Positions 16,004-25,500 of a stretch of DNA of 64,000 nt are shown here, in pieces. Positions within the stretch are counted from its first letter, which is position 1. The number at the start of each line of letters is the position of its first letter. Under the pieces are notes generated by a model that worked only from the letters and a program-made list of their open reading frames with translations, ran no database searches and was not told where the DNA came from. Source of the stretch: Streptomyces lienomycini (GTDB lineage: Bacteria; Actinomycetota; Actinomycetes; Streptomycetales; Streptomycetaceae); NCBI RefSeq assembly GCF_027947595.1, contig NZ_CP116257.1, forward strand, positions 2,976,001-3,040,000, given 5' to 3'. The position numbers were made by a program, and so were the translations under genes.

Positions 16004-17424
16004 CGCAGGGCAACGGCGGGCAGCTCGCGGACGTTTCCGCCCTCCGCCCCGGCAGGCATGCCGTGGTCGTCGGCGGCGGACTCGCCGGAGTCACCAGCGC
16101 GCTCGCGCTCGCCGACGCCGGTGTGCGCGTCACCCTGCTCGAAGGGCGCCCCCGCCTCGGCGGGCTCGCCTTCTCCTTCCAGCGCGGCGACCTCACCGTC
16201 GACAACGGCCAGCACGTGTACATGCGCTGCTGCACCGCCTACCGCTGGTTCCTCGACCGGATCGGCGGCGCGGCGCTCGCGCCGGTGCAGGACCGCCTCG
16301 ACGTGCCCGTGGTCGACCTGGACCGGCCCGAAGGGCGCCGGCTCGGCAGACTGCGGCGCGACGCGCTGCCCGTGCCCCTGCATCTGGGGCGCAGCCTGGC
16401 GACCTACCCGCACCTCTCCCTCGCCGAACGGGCCGCGGTCGGCCGCGCCGCGCTCGCGCTGAAGGGACTCGACCTCGCCGATCCGACCCTGGACACCCAG
16501 GACTTCGGCAGCTGGCTGACCGCGCACGGTCAGTCGGCGCGTGCCGTCGAGGCCCTGTGGGACCTGGTCGGGGTCGCCACCCTCAACGCGGTCGCGGGCG
16601 ACGCCTCGCTCGGGCTCGCCGCGATGGTGTTCAAGACCGGTCTGCTGTCCGACCCGGGAGCGGCCGACATCGGCTGGGCCCACGTCCCGCTGGGCGAACT
16701 GCACGACCGGCTGGCCCGCAAGGCGCTCGACTCCGCGGGCGTCCGTACCGAGGTCCGTACACGCGTCACCTCCGTCTCCGTAAACGAGAACGGCGGCTGG
16801 AGCGTTCAGGTTCCCGACGAGACGCTCGAAGCGGACGCCGTCGTCCTCGCCGTACCCCAGCGCGAGGCGCACGACCTGCTGCCGGACGGCGCGCTCGACG
16901 CCCCGGAGAATCTTCTGGAGATCGGCACCGCGCCGATCCTCAACGTCCACGTGGTCTACGACCGCAAGGTGCTCGCCACACCGTTCCTCACGGCCCTCGG
17001 CACCCCGGTGCAGTGGGTGTTCGACCGCACCGAGGCCTCCGGACTGAAGGAGGGGCAGTACCTGGCGCTGTCGCAGTCGACCGCGCAGGACGAGATCGAC
17101 GCGCCCGTCGCCGCGCTGCGCGAGCGGTACCTGCCCGAACTGGAGCGGCTGCTGCCGCGCACCAGGGGTGCCGAGGTCAAGGACTTCTTCGTGACCAGGG
17201 AGCGCACCGCGACGTTCGCCCCCGCCCCCGGCGTCGGCCGCCTCCGGCCCGGCGCCCGTACCAAGGCACCCGGCCTCTATCTGGCCGGAGCGTGGACCGC
17301 CACCGGGTGGCCCGCGACCATGGAGAGTGCGGTTCGCAGCGGTGTCGGGGCGGCGGCCGCCGCGCTCGGCACCCTGGGCCGGTCCCGCGGCCTCCTTCCC
17401 GATTTCTTCGAGGAGGCGGCGTGA
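16000..17424 (+). CDS. hpnE: Hydroxysqualene dehydroxylase HpnE (FAD amine-oxidase fold)
   Basis: The 474-aa flavoprotein has the dinucleotide-binding motif AVVVGGGLAGVTSALALADA (about 21-40) with the ribose-binding Glu in LLEGRPRLGG, and the C-terminal FAD motif LYLAGAWTATGWPATMESA. It reductively removes the hydroxyl of hydroxysqualene to give squalene, completing the HpnCDE route. The ATG at 16000 overlaps the small ORF stop. Its TGA overlaps a GTG of the next frame, although the true start of that gene is probably further in. Confidence 0.93.
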   Translation: MTQGNGGQLADVSALRPGRHAVVVGGGLAGVTSALALADAGVRVTLLEGRPRLGGLAFSFQRGDLTVDNGQHVYMRCCTAYRWFLDRIGGAALAPVQDRLDVPVVDLDRPEGRRLGRLRRDALPVPLHLGRSLATYPHLSLAERAAVGRAALALKGLDLADPTLDTQDFGSWLTAHGQSARAVEALWDLVGVATLNAVAGDASLGLAAMVFKTGLLSDPGAADIGWAHVPLGELHDRLARKALDSAGVRTEVRTRVTSVSVNENGGWSVQVPDETLEADAVVLAVPQREAHDLLPDGALDAPENLLEIGTAPILNVHVVYDRKVLATPFLTALGTPVQWVFDRTEASGLKEGQYLALSQSTAQDEIDAPVAALRERYLPELERLLPRTRGAEVKDFFVTRERTATFAPAPGVGRLRPGARTKAPGLYLAGAWTATGWPATMESAVRSGVGAAAAALGTLGRSRGLLPDFFEEAA

Positions 17425-17483
17425 GAGCCGATCCGCGCGGGACCGACTCCCGCACTCCCGGTACCGCAACTGGAGGAAAGACT

Positions 17484-18557
17484 GTGCCCACTGTGCCCCC
17501 GGCCCCGACGGCCGATCGACGGACCACGGTGGACGTGACCGCGCTTCTGGAGCGCGGCCGGACCCTGGCCACGCCGGTTCTGCGGGCGGCGGTCGACCGC
17601 CTGGCCCCTCCCATGGACACCGTCGCCGCCTACCACTTCGGCTGGATCGACGCCCAGGGCAACCCCGCGGACGGCGACGGCGGCAAGGCCGTGCGCCCCG
17701 CGCTCGCCGTGCTGTCCGCGGAGGTCACCGGCGCCTCGCCCGAGGCCGGCGTGCCCGGAGCGGTGGCCGTGGAACTGGTCCACAACTTCTCCCTCCTGCA
17801 CGACGACCTGATGGACGGCGACGAGCAGCGCCGCCACCGCGACACCGTCTGGAAGGTGCACGGCCCCGCCCAGGCCATCCTGGTCGGCGACGCCCTGTTC
17901 GCCCTCGCCAACGAGGTGCTGCTCGAACTGGGCACGGCCGAGGCCGGCCGCGCCACCCGCCGGCTGACCACGGCCAGCCGGTCCCTGATCGACGGTCAGG
18001 CCCAGGACATCTCCTACGAGCACCGCGACCGCGTCAGCGTCGAGGAGTGCCTGGAGATGGAGGGCAACAAGACCGGCGCCCTGATCGCCTGCGCCAGCTC
18101 CATCGGCGCGGTGCTCGGCGGCGCCGACGAGCGCACCGCCGACATCCTCGAGAAGTACGGCTACCACCTGGGTCTCGCCTTCCAGGCCGTCGACGACCTG
18201 CTCGGCATCTGGGGCGACCCGGACGCCACCGGCAAGCAGACCTGGAGCGACCTGCGCCAGCGCAAGAAGTCGCTGCCGGTCGTCGCCGCCCTCGCGGCCG
18301 GCGGGCCCGCCTCCGAGCGGCTCGGCGAGATCCTCGCCGCCGACGCCAAGGCCAGTGACTTCGCGAACTTCTCCGAGGAGGAGTTCGCGGCCCGCGCCGC
18401 CCTCATCGAGGAAGCGGGCGGGCGGGAGTGGACCGCCGACGAGGCACGCCGCCAGCACACCATCGCCATCGAAGCCCTCGACGCCGTCGACATGCCCGAC
18501 CGGGTTCGGGACCGGTTCACGGCCCTCGCGGACTTCGTCGTCGTACGAAAGAGATGA
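17484..18557 (+). CDS. Polyprenyl (farnesyl/geranylgeranyl) diphosphate synthase
   Basis: The 357-aa trans-prenyltransferase has FARM LLHDDLMDGDEQRRHRDT and SARM FQAVDDLLGIWGDPDATGKQ, each binding the Mg-diphosphate of a substrate. It supplies farnesyl diphosphate, or a longer chain, to HpnD. GTG 17484 is preferred because GGAGGAAAG (17473-17480) precedes it at ideal spacing; the GTG at 17421 that overlaps the hpnE stop would add 21 unconserved residues. After it comes a 121-bp gap containing a strong hairpin, the only sizeable break in the hopanoid gene series. Confidence 0.9.
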   Translation: MPTVPPAPTADRRTTVDVTALLERGRTLATPVLRAAVDRLAPPMDTVAAYHFGWIDAQGNPADGDGGKAVRPALAVLSAEVTGASPEAGVPGAVAVELVHNFSLLHDDLMDGDEQRRHRDTVWKVHGPAQAILVGDALFALANEVLLELGTAEAGRATRRLTTASRSLIDGQAQDISYEHRDRVSVEECLEMEGNKTGALIACASSIGAVLGGADERTADILEKYGYHLGLAFQAVDDLLGIWGDPDATGKQTWSDLRQRKKSLPVVAALAAGGPASERLGEILAADAKASDFANFSEEEFAARAALIEEAGGREWTADEARRQHTIAIEALDAVDMPDRVRDRFTALADFVVVRKR

Positions 18558-18590
18558 TCATTATCGGTCGAATAGCCCTCGCGTAGTCGC

Positions 18591-18623
18591 CGGCCGGTGT
18601 CGTGGACACACGATCACCGGCCG
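18591..18623 (+). terminator. Strong hairpin inside the hopanoid operon (attenuator-like)
   Basis: The left arm CGGCCGGTGTCGTG (18591-18604), the GACA loop and the right arm (18609-18623) pair over 14 bp with one bulged T. It lies between the prenyl synthase stop and shc. It could reduce read-through into shc, stabilise the upstream mRNA end, or separate two promoters. Confidence 0.6.
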
Positions 18624-18678
18624 ACGGCGGACCCGCAGCAGACGCACCACCGTATGCACACTGCACGAAGGGGAAGCC

Positions 18679-20718
18679 ATGACAGCGACGACCGACGGAA
18701 GCACCGGGGCCTCCCTGCGGCCCCTGGCAGCCTCGGCCAGCGACACCGACATCACGATCCCCGCCGCGGCGGCCGGGGTACCCGAAGCCGCCGCACGCGC
18801 CACCCGGCGTGCCACCGACTTCCTGCTCTCCCAGCAGGACGCCCAGGGCTGGTGGAAGGGCGACCTCGAGACCAACGTCACGATGGACGCCGAAGACCTG
18901 CTCCTGCGTCAGTTCCTCGGCACCCAGGACGAGGAGACCACCCGCGCCGCCGCGCTGTTCATCCGCGGCGAGCAGCGCGAGGACGGCACCTGGGCCACCT
19001 TCTACGGCGGCCCCGGCGAACTGTCCACGACCATCGAGGCCTACGTCGCCCTCCGCCTGGCCGGCGACTCGCCAGACGCGCCCCACATGGCGCGGGCCTC
19101 GGAGTGGATCAGGTCCCGCGGCGGCATCGCCTCCGCACGCGTCTTCACCCGGATCTGGCTGGCCCTGTTCGGCTGGTGGAAGTGGGACGACCTGCCCGAA
19201 CTCCCGCCGGAGCTCATCTACTTCCCCACCTGGGTCCCGCTCAACATCTACGACTTCGGCTGCTGGGCCCGGCAGACCATCGTGCCGCTCACCGTCGTCT
19301 CCGCCAAGCGTCCGGTGCGTCCCGCGCCCTTCGCGCTGGACGAACTGCACACCGACCCGGCCCGCCCCAACCCGCCGCGCCCCCTGGCACCCGCGGCCAG
19401 TTGGGACGGCGCCTTCCAGCGCATCGACAAGGCCCTGCACGCCTACCGCAAGGTCGCCCCGCGCCGGTTGCGGAAGGCCGCGATGAACAGCGCCGGCCGC
19501 TGGATCATCGAGCGGCAGGAGAACGACGGCTGCTGGGGCGGCATCCAGCCTCCCGCCGTGTACTCGGTCATCGCCCTCTACCTGCTGGGCTACGACCTCG
19601 AACACCCCGTGATGCGCGCGGGCCTGGAGTCGCTGGACCGCTTCGCCGTGTGGCGCGAGGACGGCGCCCGGATGATCGAGGCCTGCCAGTCCCCGGTGTG
19701 GGACACCTGCCTGGCCACCATCGCCCTGGCCGACGCCGGAGTGCCCGAGGACCACCCGCAGTTGGTCAAGGCCTCGGACTGGATGCTCGGCGAGCAGATC
19801 GTGCGCCCCGGCGACTGGTCGGTGAAGCGCCCCGGACTCCCGCCCGGCGGCTGGGCGTTCGAGTTCCACAACGACAACTACCCCGACATCGACGACACCG
19901 CCGAAGTGGTCCTCGCCCTGCGCCGCGTCAAGCACCACGACCCGGAGCGGGTGGAGAAGGCCATCGGCCGGGGGGTGCGCTGGAACCTCGGCATGCAGTC
20001 GAAGAACGGCGCCTGGGGCGCCTTCGACGTCGACAACACCAGCGCCTTCCCCAACCGGCTGCCGTTCTGCGACTTCGGCGAGGTCATCGACCCGCCCTCG
20101 GCGGACGTCACCGCGCACGTCGTCGAGATGCTCGCCGTCGAGGGCCTCGCCCACGACCCGCGCACCCGCCGCGGCATCCAGTGGCTGCTCGACGCCCAGG
20201 AGGCGGACGGCTCGTGGTTCGGCCGCTGGGGCGTCAACTACGTCTACGGCACCGGATCCGTGATCCCCGCCCTGACCGCCGCCGGACTGCCCACCTCGCA
20301 CCCGGCCATCCGCCGCGCGGTGCGCTGGCTGGAGTCCGTGCAGAACGAGGACGGCGGCTGGGGCGAGGACCTGCGCTCCTACCGCTACGTCCGGGAGTGG
20401 AGCGGCCGGGGCGCCTCGACCGCCTCGCAGACCGGCTGGGCGCTGATGGCCCTGCTGGCGGCGGGGGAGCGGGACTCCAAGACCGTCGAGCGCGGCGTCG
20501 AATGGCTCGCGGCCACCCAGCGGGAGGACGGCTCCTGGGACGAGCCCTACTTCACCGGCACCGGCTTCCCGTGGGACTTCTCCATCAACTACAACCTCTA
20601 CCGCCAGGTCTTCCCGCTCACCGCACTCGGCCGGTACGTCCACGGCGAGCCCTTCGCCAAGAAGGCGCCAGGGCCCGCCGTGGGCGAAGCCTCCGTGACC
20701 GAGGTGAAGGGCAGCTGA
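18679..20718 (+). CDS. shc: Squalene-hopene cyclase
   Basis: The 679-aa class II terpene cyclase turns squalene into hopene/hopanol at the membrane. The catalytic acid motif DIDDTA is at residues 403-408, and QW repeats are numerous (QDAQGWW, QREDGTWA, QENDGCWGG, QEADGSWFGRWG, QNEDGGWGE, QREDGSW). SVIALYLLGYD and GTGFPWDFSINYNLYRQVFP are family landmarks. The ATG at 18679 has GAAGGGGAAG upstream. Length is slightly above the about 630 aa of Alicyclobacillus SHC because of the N-terminal extension, normal for Streptomyces. The stop overlaps the next start (TGATG). Confidence 0.97.
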   Translation: MTATTDGSTGASLRPLAASASDTDITIPAAAAGVPEAAARATRRATDFLLSQQDAQGWWKGDLETNVTMDAEDLLLRQFLGTQDEETTRAAALFIRGEQREDGTWATFYGGPGELSTTIEAYVALRLAGDSPDAPHMARASEWIRSRGGIASARVFTRIWLALFGWWKWDDLPELPPELIYFPTWVPLNIYDFGCWARQTIVPLTVVSAKRPVRPAPFALDELHTDPARPNPPRPLAPAASWDGAFQRIDKALHAYRKVAPRRLRKAAMNSAGRWIIERQENDGCWGGIQPPAVYSVIALYLLGYDLEHPVMRAGLESLDRFAVWREDGARMIEACQSPVWDTCLATIALADAGVPEDHPQLVKASDWMLGEQIVRPGDWSVKRPGLPPGGWAFEFHNDNYPDIDDTAEVVLALRRVKHHDPERVEKAIGRGVRWNLGMQSKNGAWGAFDVDNTSAFPNRLPFCDFGEVIDPPSADVTAHVVEMLAVEGLAHDPRTRRGIQWLLDAQEADGSWFGRWGVNYVYGTGSVIPALTAAGLPTSHPAIRRAVRWLESVQNEDGGWGEDLRSYRYVREWSGRGASTASQTGWALMALLAAGERDSKTVERGVEWLAATQREDGSWDEPYFTGTGFPWDFSINYNLYRQVFPLTALGRYVHGEPFAKKAPGPAVGEASVTEVKGS

Positions 20719-21359
20719 TGAACCCGCGGACCGGCCCGACCCCGCTGCTGATCGCCTGCGCGCTCGGCATCGAGCACCTCGCCCTGCGCACCGGCGACCC
20801 CGGTGGCGCCGGCGGGCCGGTCACCGTCCTGCGCACCGGCATGGGTCCGAAGGCGGCCGAACGCTCGGTCGCCCGGGTCCTGGCCGACCCGGCGCTCGAG
20901 GACGCCGCCGTGCTCGCCACGGGCTTCTGCGCGGGACTCGCCCCCGGGATGCACCCCGGCGACCTGGTCGTCGCCGAGGAGACCCGGGACCCGCGCTCCA
21001 CCGTCGCGTGCGTCGGCACCGACCGGCTCGTCAAGGAACTCGCGCGAGCCGCACCGGGGCGCACCGTCCACACCGGGCCGCTGACCGGCTCGGACCACGT
21101 CGTCCGCGGCCCCGAACGCGCCGACCTGCTCGCGACCGGCGCGATCGCCGTGGACATGGAGTCCGCGGCCACGCTCCTGGGCGCCGTCCGTACGGGCCCG
21201 CGCCCGGTTGCGGCCGTCCGAGTGGTCGTGGACGCTCCAGAACACGAACTCGTCCGGATCGGCACGGTGCGCGGTGGAATATCTGCCTTCCGCGTCCTTC
21301 GATCCGTTCTCCCCGCATTTTTCGAATGGCACCGTTCTTTGTTGCTTCCCCGGAGGTGA
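20718..21359 (+). CDS. hpnG: Adenosylhopane nucleosidase/phosphorylase HpnG
   Basis: The 213-aa protein resembles nucleoside-phosphorylase family 1. LRTGMGPKAAERSVARVL and LATGFCAGLAPGMHPGDLVV match the phosphate/base pocket, and AVDMESAA is the ribose-binding Met-Glu motif. HpnG removes adenine from adenosylhopane to give (phospho)ribosylhopane, the step after HpnH. It is translationally coupled to shc and lies 6 bp before hpnH. Confidence 0.9.
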   Translation: MNPRTGPTPLLIACALGIEHLALRTGDPGGAGGPVTVLRTGMGPKAAERSVARVLADPALEDAAVLATGFCAGLAPGMHPGDLVVAEETRDPRSTVACVGTDRLVKELARAAPGRTVHTGPLTGSDHVVRGPERADLLATGAIAVDMESAATLLGAVRTGPRPVAAVRVVVDAPEHELVRIGTVRGGISAFRVLRSVLPAFFEWHRSLLLPRR

Positions 21360-21365
21360 GCCCAG

Positions 21366-22388
21366 ATGGCCATGCCGCTGCGCCAGTCCATCAAGGTCGC
21401 TACATACCTGGCCGAACAGAAGATTCGCCGACGGGACAAGTTCCCGCTCATCGTGGAGCTGGAGCCGCTCTTCGCCTGCAACCTGGCCTGTGAGGGGTGC
21501 GGCAAGATCCAGCACCCGGCCGGAGTGCTCAAACAGCGCATGCCGGTCGCCCAGGCCGTGGGCGCGGTGCTGGAATCGGGAGCGCCGATGGTCTCCATCG
21601 CCGGCGGCGAACCCCTGATGCACCCGCAGATCGACGAGATCGTCCGGCAGTTGGTGGCCAAGCGGAAGTACGTCTTCCTCTGCACCAACGCCATGCTCAT
21701 GCGCAAGAAGATGGACAAGTTCAAGCCCTCGCCGTACTTCGCCTTCGCGGTGCACATCGACGGGCTGCGCGAGCGGCACGACGAGTCGGTGGCGAAGGAG
21801 GGCGTGTTCGACGAGGCCGTGGAGGCCATCAAGGAGGCCAAGCGGCGCGGCTTCCGGGTGACCACCAACTCGACCTTCTTCAACACCGACACCCCGCAGA
21901 CCATCGTCGAGGTGCTCAACTTCCTCAACGACGACCTCAAGGTCGACGAGATGATGATCTCGCCCGCCTACGCCTACGAGAAGGCACCCGACCAGGAGCA
22001 CTTCCTGGGCGTGGAGCAGACCCGCGAGCTGTTCAAGAAGGCGTTCTCGGGCGGCAACCGGGCCCGCTGGCGGCTCAACCACTCCCCGCTGTTCCTCGAC
22101 TTCCTCGAGGGCAAGGTCGACTTCCCGTGCACCGCGTGGGCGATCCCGAACTACTCCCTCTTCGGCTGGCAGCGCCCCTGCTACCTGATGAGCGACGGCT
22201 ACGTGCCGACGTACCGGGAACTGATCGAGAAGACCGACTGGGACAAGTACGGCCGGGGCAAGGACCCGCGCTGCGACAACTGCATGGCGCACTGCGGGTA
22301 CGAGCCCACGGCCGTCCTGGCCACCATGGGCTCGCTCAAGGAGTCCCTGCGCGCCATGCGCGAGACCGTCTCCTCGAACCGGGAGTGA
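21366..22388 (+). CDS. hpnH: Radical SAM adenosylhopane synthase HpnH
   Basis: The 340-aa radical SAM enzyme has CNLACEGC (Cys38, Cys42, Cys45) for the 4Fe-4S cluster and GGEP (79-82) for SAM binding. It adds a 5'-deoxyadenosyl radical to diploptene, making adenosylhopane. Cys106 in FLCTNA matches in number the conserved Cys106 that I recall being assigned a stereochemical role in the S. coelicolor enzyme. C-terminal cysteines ([12 protein letters not shown]) form the conserved tail. GGAGGTGAG stands before the start. Confidence 0.96.
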   Translation: MAMPLRQSIKVATYLAEQKIRRRDKFPLIVELEPLFACNLACEGCGKIQHPAGVLKQRMPVAQAVGAVLESGAPMVSIAGGEPLMHPQIDEIVRQLVAKRKYVFLCTNAMLMRKKMDKFKPSPYFAFAVHIDGLRERHDESVAKEGVFDEAVEAIKEAKRRGFRVTTNSTFFNTDTPQTIVEVLNFLNDDLKVDEMMISPAYAYEKAPDQEHFLGVEQTRELFKKAFSGGNRARWRLNHSPLFLDFLEGKVDFPCTAWAIPNYSLFGWQRPCYLMSDGYVPTYRELIEKTDWDKYGRGKDPRCDNCMAHCGYEPTAVLATMGSLKESLRAMRETVSSNRE

Positions 22389-22392
22389 CCAG

Positions 22393-23547
22393 GTGACCGC
22401 CATCTCCTTGGGCCTCCCCGAGGTACCGGTCCGGCCGATCGCCGAGCGACGCGTGTCGCGGCGGATCCAGGTCGGGCCGGTGGCGGTCGGCGGCGGGGCC
22501 CCGGTGTCGGTGCAGTCCATGACGACGACCCGCACCTCCGACATCGGGGCGACGCTCCAGCAGATCGCCGAGCTGACGGCGTCCGGCTGCGACATCGTGC
22601 GCGTGGCCTGCCCCACCCAGGACGACGCCGACGCCCTGGCCGTGATCGCCGAGAAGTCGCAGATCCCGGTGATCGCCGACATCCACTTCCAGCCCAAGTA
22701 CGTGTTCGCCGCGATCGAGGCCGGCTGCGCGGCGGTCCGGGTGAACCCGGGCAACATCAAGCAGTTCGACGACAAGGTCAAGGAGATCGCCAAGGCGGCG
22801 AAGGACCACGGCACGCCCATCCGCATCGGCGTGAACGCGGGTTCACTGGACAAGCGGCTGCTGGAGAAGTACGGCAGGGCCACGCCGGAAGCGCTGGCGG
22901 AGTCCGCCCTGTGGGAGGCGTCGCTCTTCGAGGAGCACGGCTTCCAGGACATCAAGATCTCGGTCAAGCACAACGACCCGGTCGTGATGGTCGAGGCGTA
23001 CCGGCAGCTCGCCGCCCGGTGCGACTACCCGCTGCACCTGGGGGTGACGGAGGCCGGGCCCGCGTTCCAGGGCACGATCAAGTCGGCGGTCGCCTTCGGC
23101 GCGCTGCTCTCCCGGGGCATCGGCGACACCATCCGCGTCTCCCTCTCGGCCCCGCCGGTCGAGGAGGTCAAGGTCGGCATCCAGATCCTGCAGTCGCTGG
23201 GGCTGCGGGAGCGCCGGCTGGAGATCGTGTCGTGCCCGTCGTGCGGCCGTGCCCAGGTCGACGTGTACAAGCTGGCCGAGGAGGTCACCGCCGGTCTGGA
23301 GGGCATGGAGGTCCCGCTGCGCGTGGCCGTCATGGGCTGCGTCGTCAACGGTCCCGGCGAGGCCCGCGAGGCCGACCTCGGTGTCGCCTCCGGCAACGGC
23401 AAGGGGCAGATCTTCGTCAAGGGCGAGGTCGTCAGGACCGTACCCGAGTCGAAGATCGTGGAGACCCTCATCGAGGAGGCGATGAGGATCGCGGAGCAGA
23501 TGGAGAAGGACGGCGCCTCGGGGGAGCCGGCCGTCACCGTGAGCTGA
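22393..23547 (+). CDS. ispG: 4-hydroxy-3-methylbut-2-enyl diphosphate synthase
   Basis: The 384-aa iron-sulfur enzyme of the MEP pathway has an N-terminal TIM-barrel ([32 protein letters not shown]) and a C-terminal 4Fe-4S domain with CPSCGR and [10 protein letters not shown]. It reduces MEcPP to HMBPP. Streptomycetes usually have another copy elsewhere; this one sits in the hopanoid operon, with dxs following, to raise precursor supply. The start is GTG 22393, 4 bp after hpnH. Confidence 0.95.
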   Translation: MTAISLGLPEVPVRPIAERRVSRRIQVGPVAVGGGAPVSVQSMTTTRTSDIGATLQQIAELTASGCDIVRVACPTQDDADALAVIAEKSQIPVIADIHFQPKYVFAAIEAGCAAVRVNPGNIKQFDDKVKEIAKAAKDHGTPIRIGVNAGSLDKRLLEKYGRATPEALAESALWEASLFEEHGFQDIKISVKHNDPVVMVEAYRQLAARCDYPLHLGVTEAGPAFQGTIKSAVAFGALLSRGIGDTIRVSLSAPPVEEVKVGIQILQSLGLRERRLEIVSCPSCGRAQVDVYKLAEEVTAGLEGMEVPLRVAVMGCVVNGPGEAREADLGVASGNGKGQIFVKGEVVRTVPESKIVETLIEEAMRIAEQMEKDGASGEPAVTVS

Positions 23548-23572
23548 AACGCGGACCGAAGGGGGCCCGAGC

Positions 23573-25500
23573 GTGACGATTCTGGAGACCATCCGGGGAC
23601 CACGCGACCTGAAGGCGCTGTCCGAGGCGGAACTCGGTGAACTGTCCGACGAGATACGTGACTTCCTGGTGCACGCGGTCGCCCGCACCGGAGGTCACCT
23701 CGGACCCAACCTCGGCGTGGTAGAACTCACCGTAGCCCTGCACCGGGTCTTCGAGTCGCCGGACGACCGTATCCTGTGGGACACCGGCCACCAGAGCTAT
23801 GTGCACAAACTCCTGACCGGCCGTCAGGACTTCTCCAAACTCCGGAGCAAGGGCGGCCTGTCCGGTTACCCCTCGCGAGAGGAGTCCGAGCACGACGTCA
23901 TCGAGAACAGCCACGCCTCCACCGTCCTGGGCTGGGCCGACGGCCTCGCCAAGGCCAACCAGGTCAGGGAGCGCGACGACCACGTCGTCGCCGTCATCGG
24001 CGACGGCGCCCTCACCGGCGGCATGGCCTGGGAGGCGCTGAACAACATCGCGGCGGCCAGGGACCGGCCGCTGATCATCGTCGTCAACGACAACGAACGT
24101 TCGTACGCGCCGACCATCGGCGGCCTCGCCAACCACCTGGCGACCCTGCGCACCACCGACGGCTACGAGCGCGTGCTGGCGTGGGGCAAGGACGTGCTCC
24201 GGCGCACACCCGTGGTCGGCCACACCGTCTACGAGGCCCTGCACGGCGCCAAGAAGGGCTTCAAGGACGCCTTCGCCCCGCAGGGGCTCTTCGAGGACCT
24301 CGGGCTGAAGTACCTCGGCCCCATCGACGGGCACGACATCGGTGCCGTCGAGTCGGCGCTCAGGCGCGCGAAGCGCTTCCACGGGCCGGTGCTGGTGCAC
24401 TGCCTCACCGAGAAGGGCCGCGGCTACGAACCCGCCCTGCGCGACGAGGAGGACCACTTCCACACGGTCGGCGTGATGGACCCCCTCACCTGCGAGCCGC
24501 TGAGCCCGGCCGGCGGACCGTCCTGGACCTCGGTGTTCGGCGAGGAGATCGTCCGGATCGGTGAGGAGCGCGACGACGTCGTGGCGATCACCGCGGCCAT
24601 GCTGCACCCCGTGGGCCTCGCCCCCTTCGCCGAGCGGTTCCCCGACCGGGTCTGGGACGTCGGCATCGCCGAGCAGCACGCCGCCGTGTCCGCCGCGGGC
24701 CTCGCCACCGGCGGACTGCACCCCGTCGTCGCCGTCTACGCCACCTTCCTCAACCGGGCCTTCGACCAGCTCCTGATGGACGTGGCGCTGCACGGCTGCG
24801 GCGTCACCTTCGTCCTCGACCGGGCCGGCGTCACCGGCGTCGACGGGCCCTCGCACAACGGCATGTGGGACATGTCCGTCCTCCAGGCCGTCCCGGGCCT
24901 GCGCATCGCCGCGCCGCGCGACGCCGGCCAACTGCGCGCCCAACTGCGCGAAGCGGTCGCCGTCGACGACGCGCCGACACTGCTGCGCTTCCCGAAGGAG
25001 TCCGTCGGACCCGCCGTACCCGCCGTCGACCGGGTCGGCGGCATGGACGTCCTGCGCGCCGCGGACCGGCCCGAGGTGCTGCTCGTGGCCGTCGGCGTGA
25101 TGGCGCCCGTGTGCCTGGGGGCCGCCGAGCTGCTCGAGGCGCGCGGCATCGGCTGCACCGTCGTCGACCCGCGCTGGGTCAAACCCGTCGACCCGGCGCT
25201 CGCGCCGCTGGCCGCCGGGCACGCCCTGTGGCCGTCGTCGAGGACAACAGCCGCGCCGCCGGAGTCGGTTCGGCGGTGGCGCTGGCGCTGGGCGACGCCG
25301 AGGTCGACGTCCCCGTGCGCCGCTTCGGCATCCCCGAGCAGTTCCTCGCGCACGCCAAGCGCGCCGAACTGCTCGCGGACATCGGACTCACCCCCGTCGA
25401 CATCGCCGGCCGGATCGGCGCGAGTCTGGCCGTCCGGCGGCAGGCGGTGGAAGAGTCCGGGGACGGACGGATCGTCATGCCAGCGCAAGGAGAGAACTGA
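23573..25500 (+). pseudogene. dxs: 1-deoxy-D-xylulose-5-phosphate synthase with an apparent 1-base frameshift
   Basis: The frame encodes the thiamine-diphosphate enzyme that opens the MEP pathway: [17 protein letters not shown] (ThDP/Mg site), [12 protein letters not shown] with the catalytic Glu, and VDPRWVKPV. Near 25228, after GHAL, the reading frame loses the family sequence. The expected continuation [14 protein letters not shown] and the whole transketolase C-terminal domain to QGEN (25500) is in the +1 frame. One missing G in CCCTG(G)TGGCC would explain it. The unshifted frame ends at 25504 with a scrambled Ser/Arg-rich tail of about 92 residues. It is either a true lesion or a sequencing error. 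Confidence 0.88.

Noticed and set aside
25200..25260. Programmed ribosomal frameshift in dxs
   Set aside because: No slippery heptamer or stimulatory structure is evident, dxs is not known to need one, and a one-base loss explains the frames more simply.
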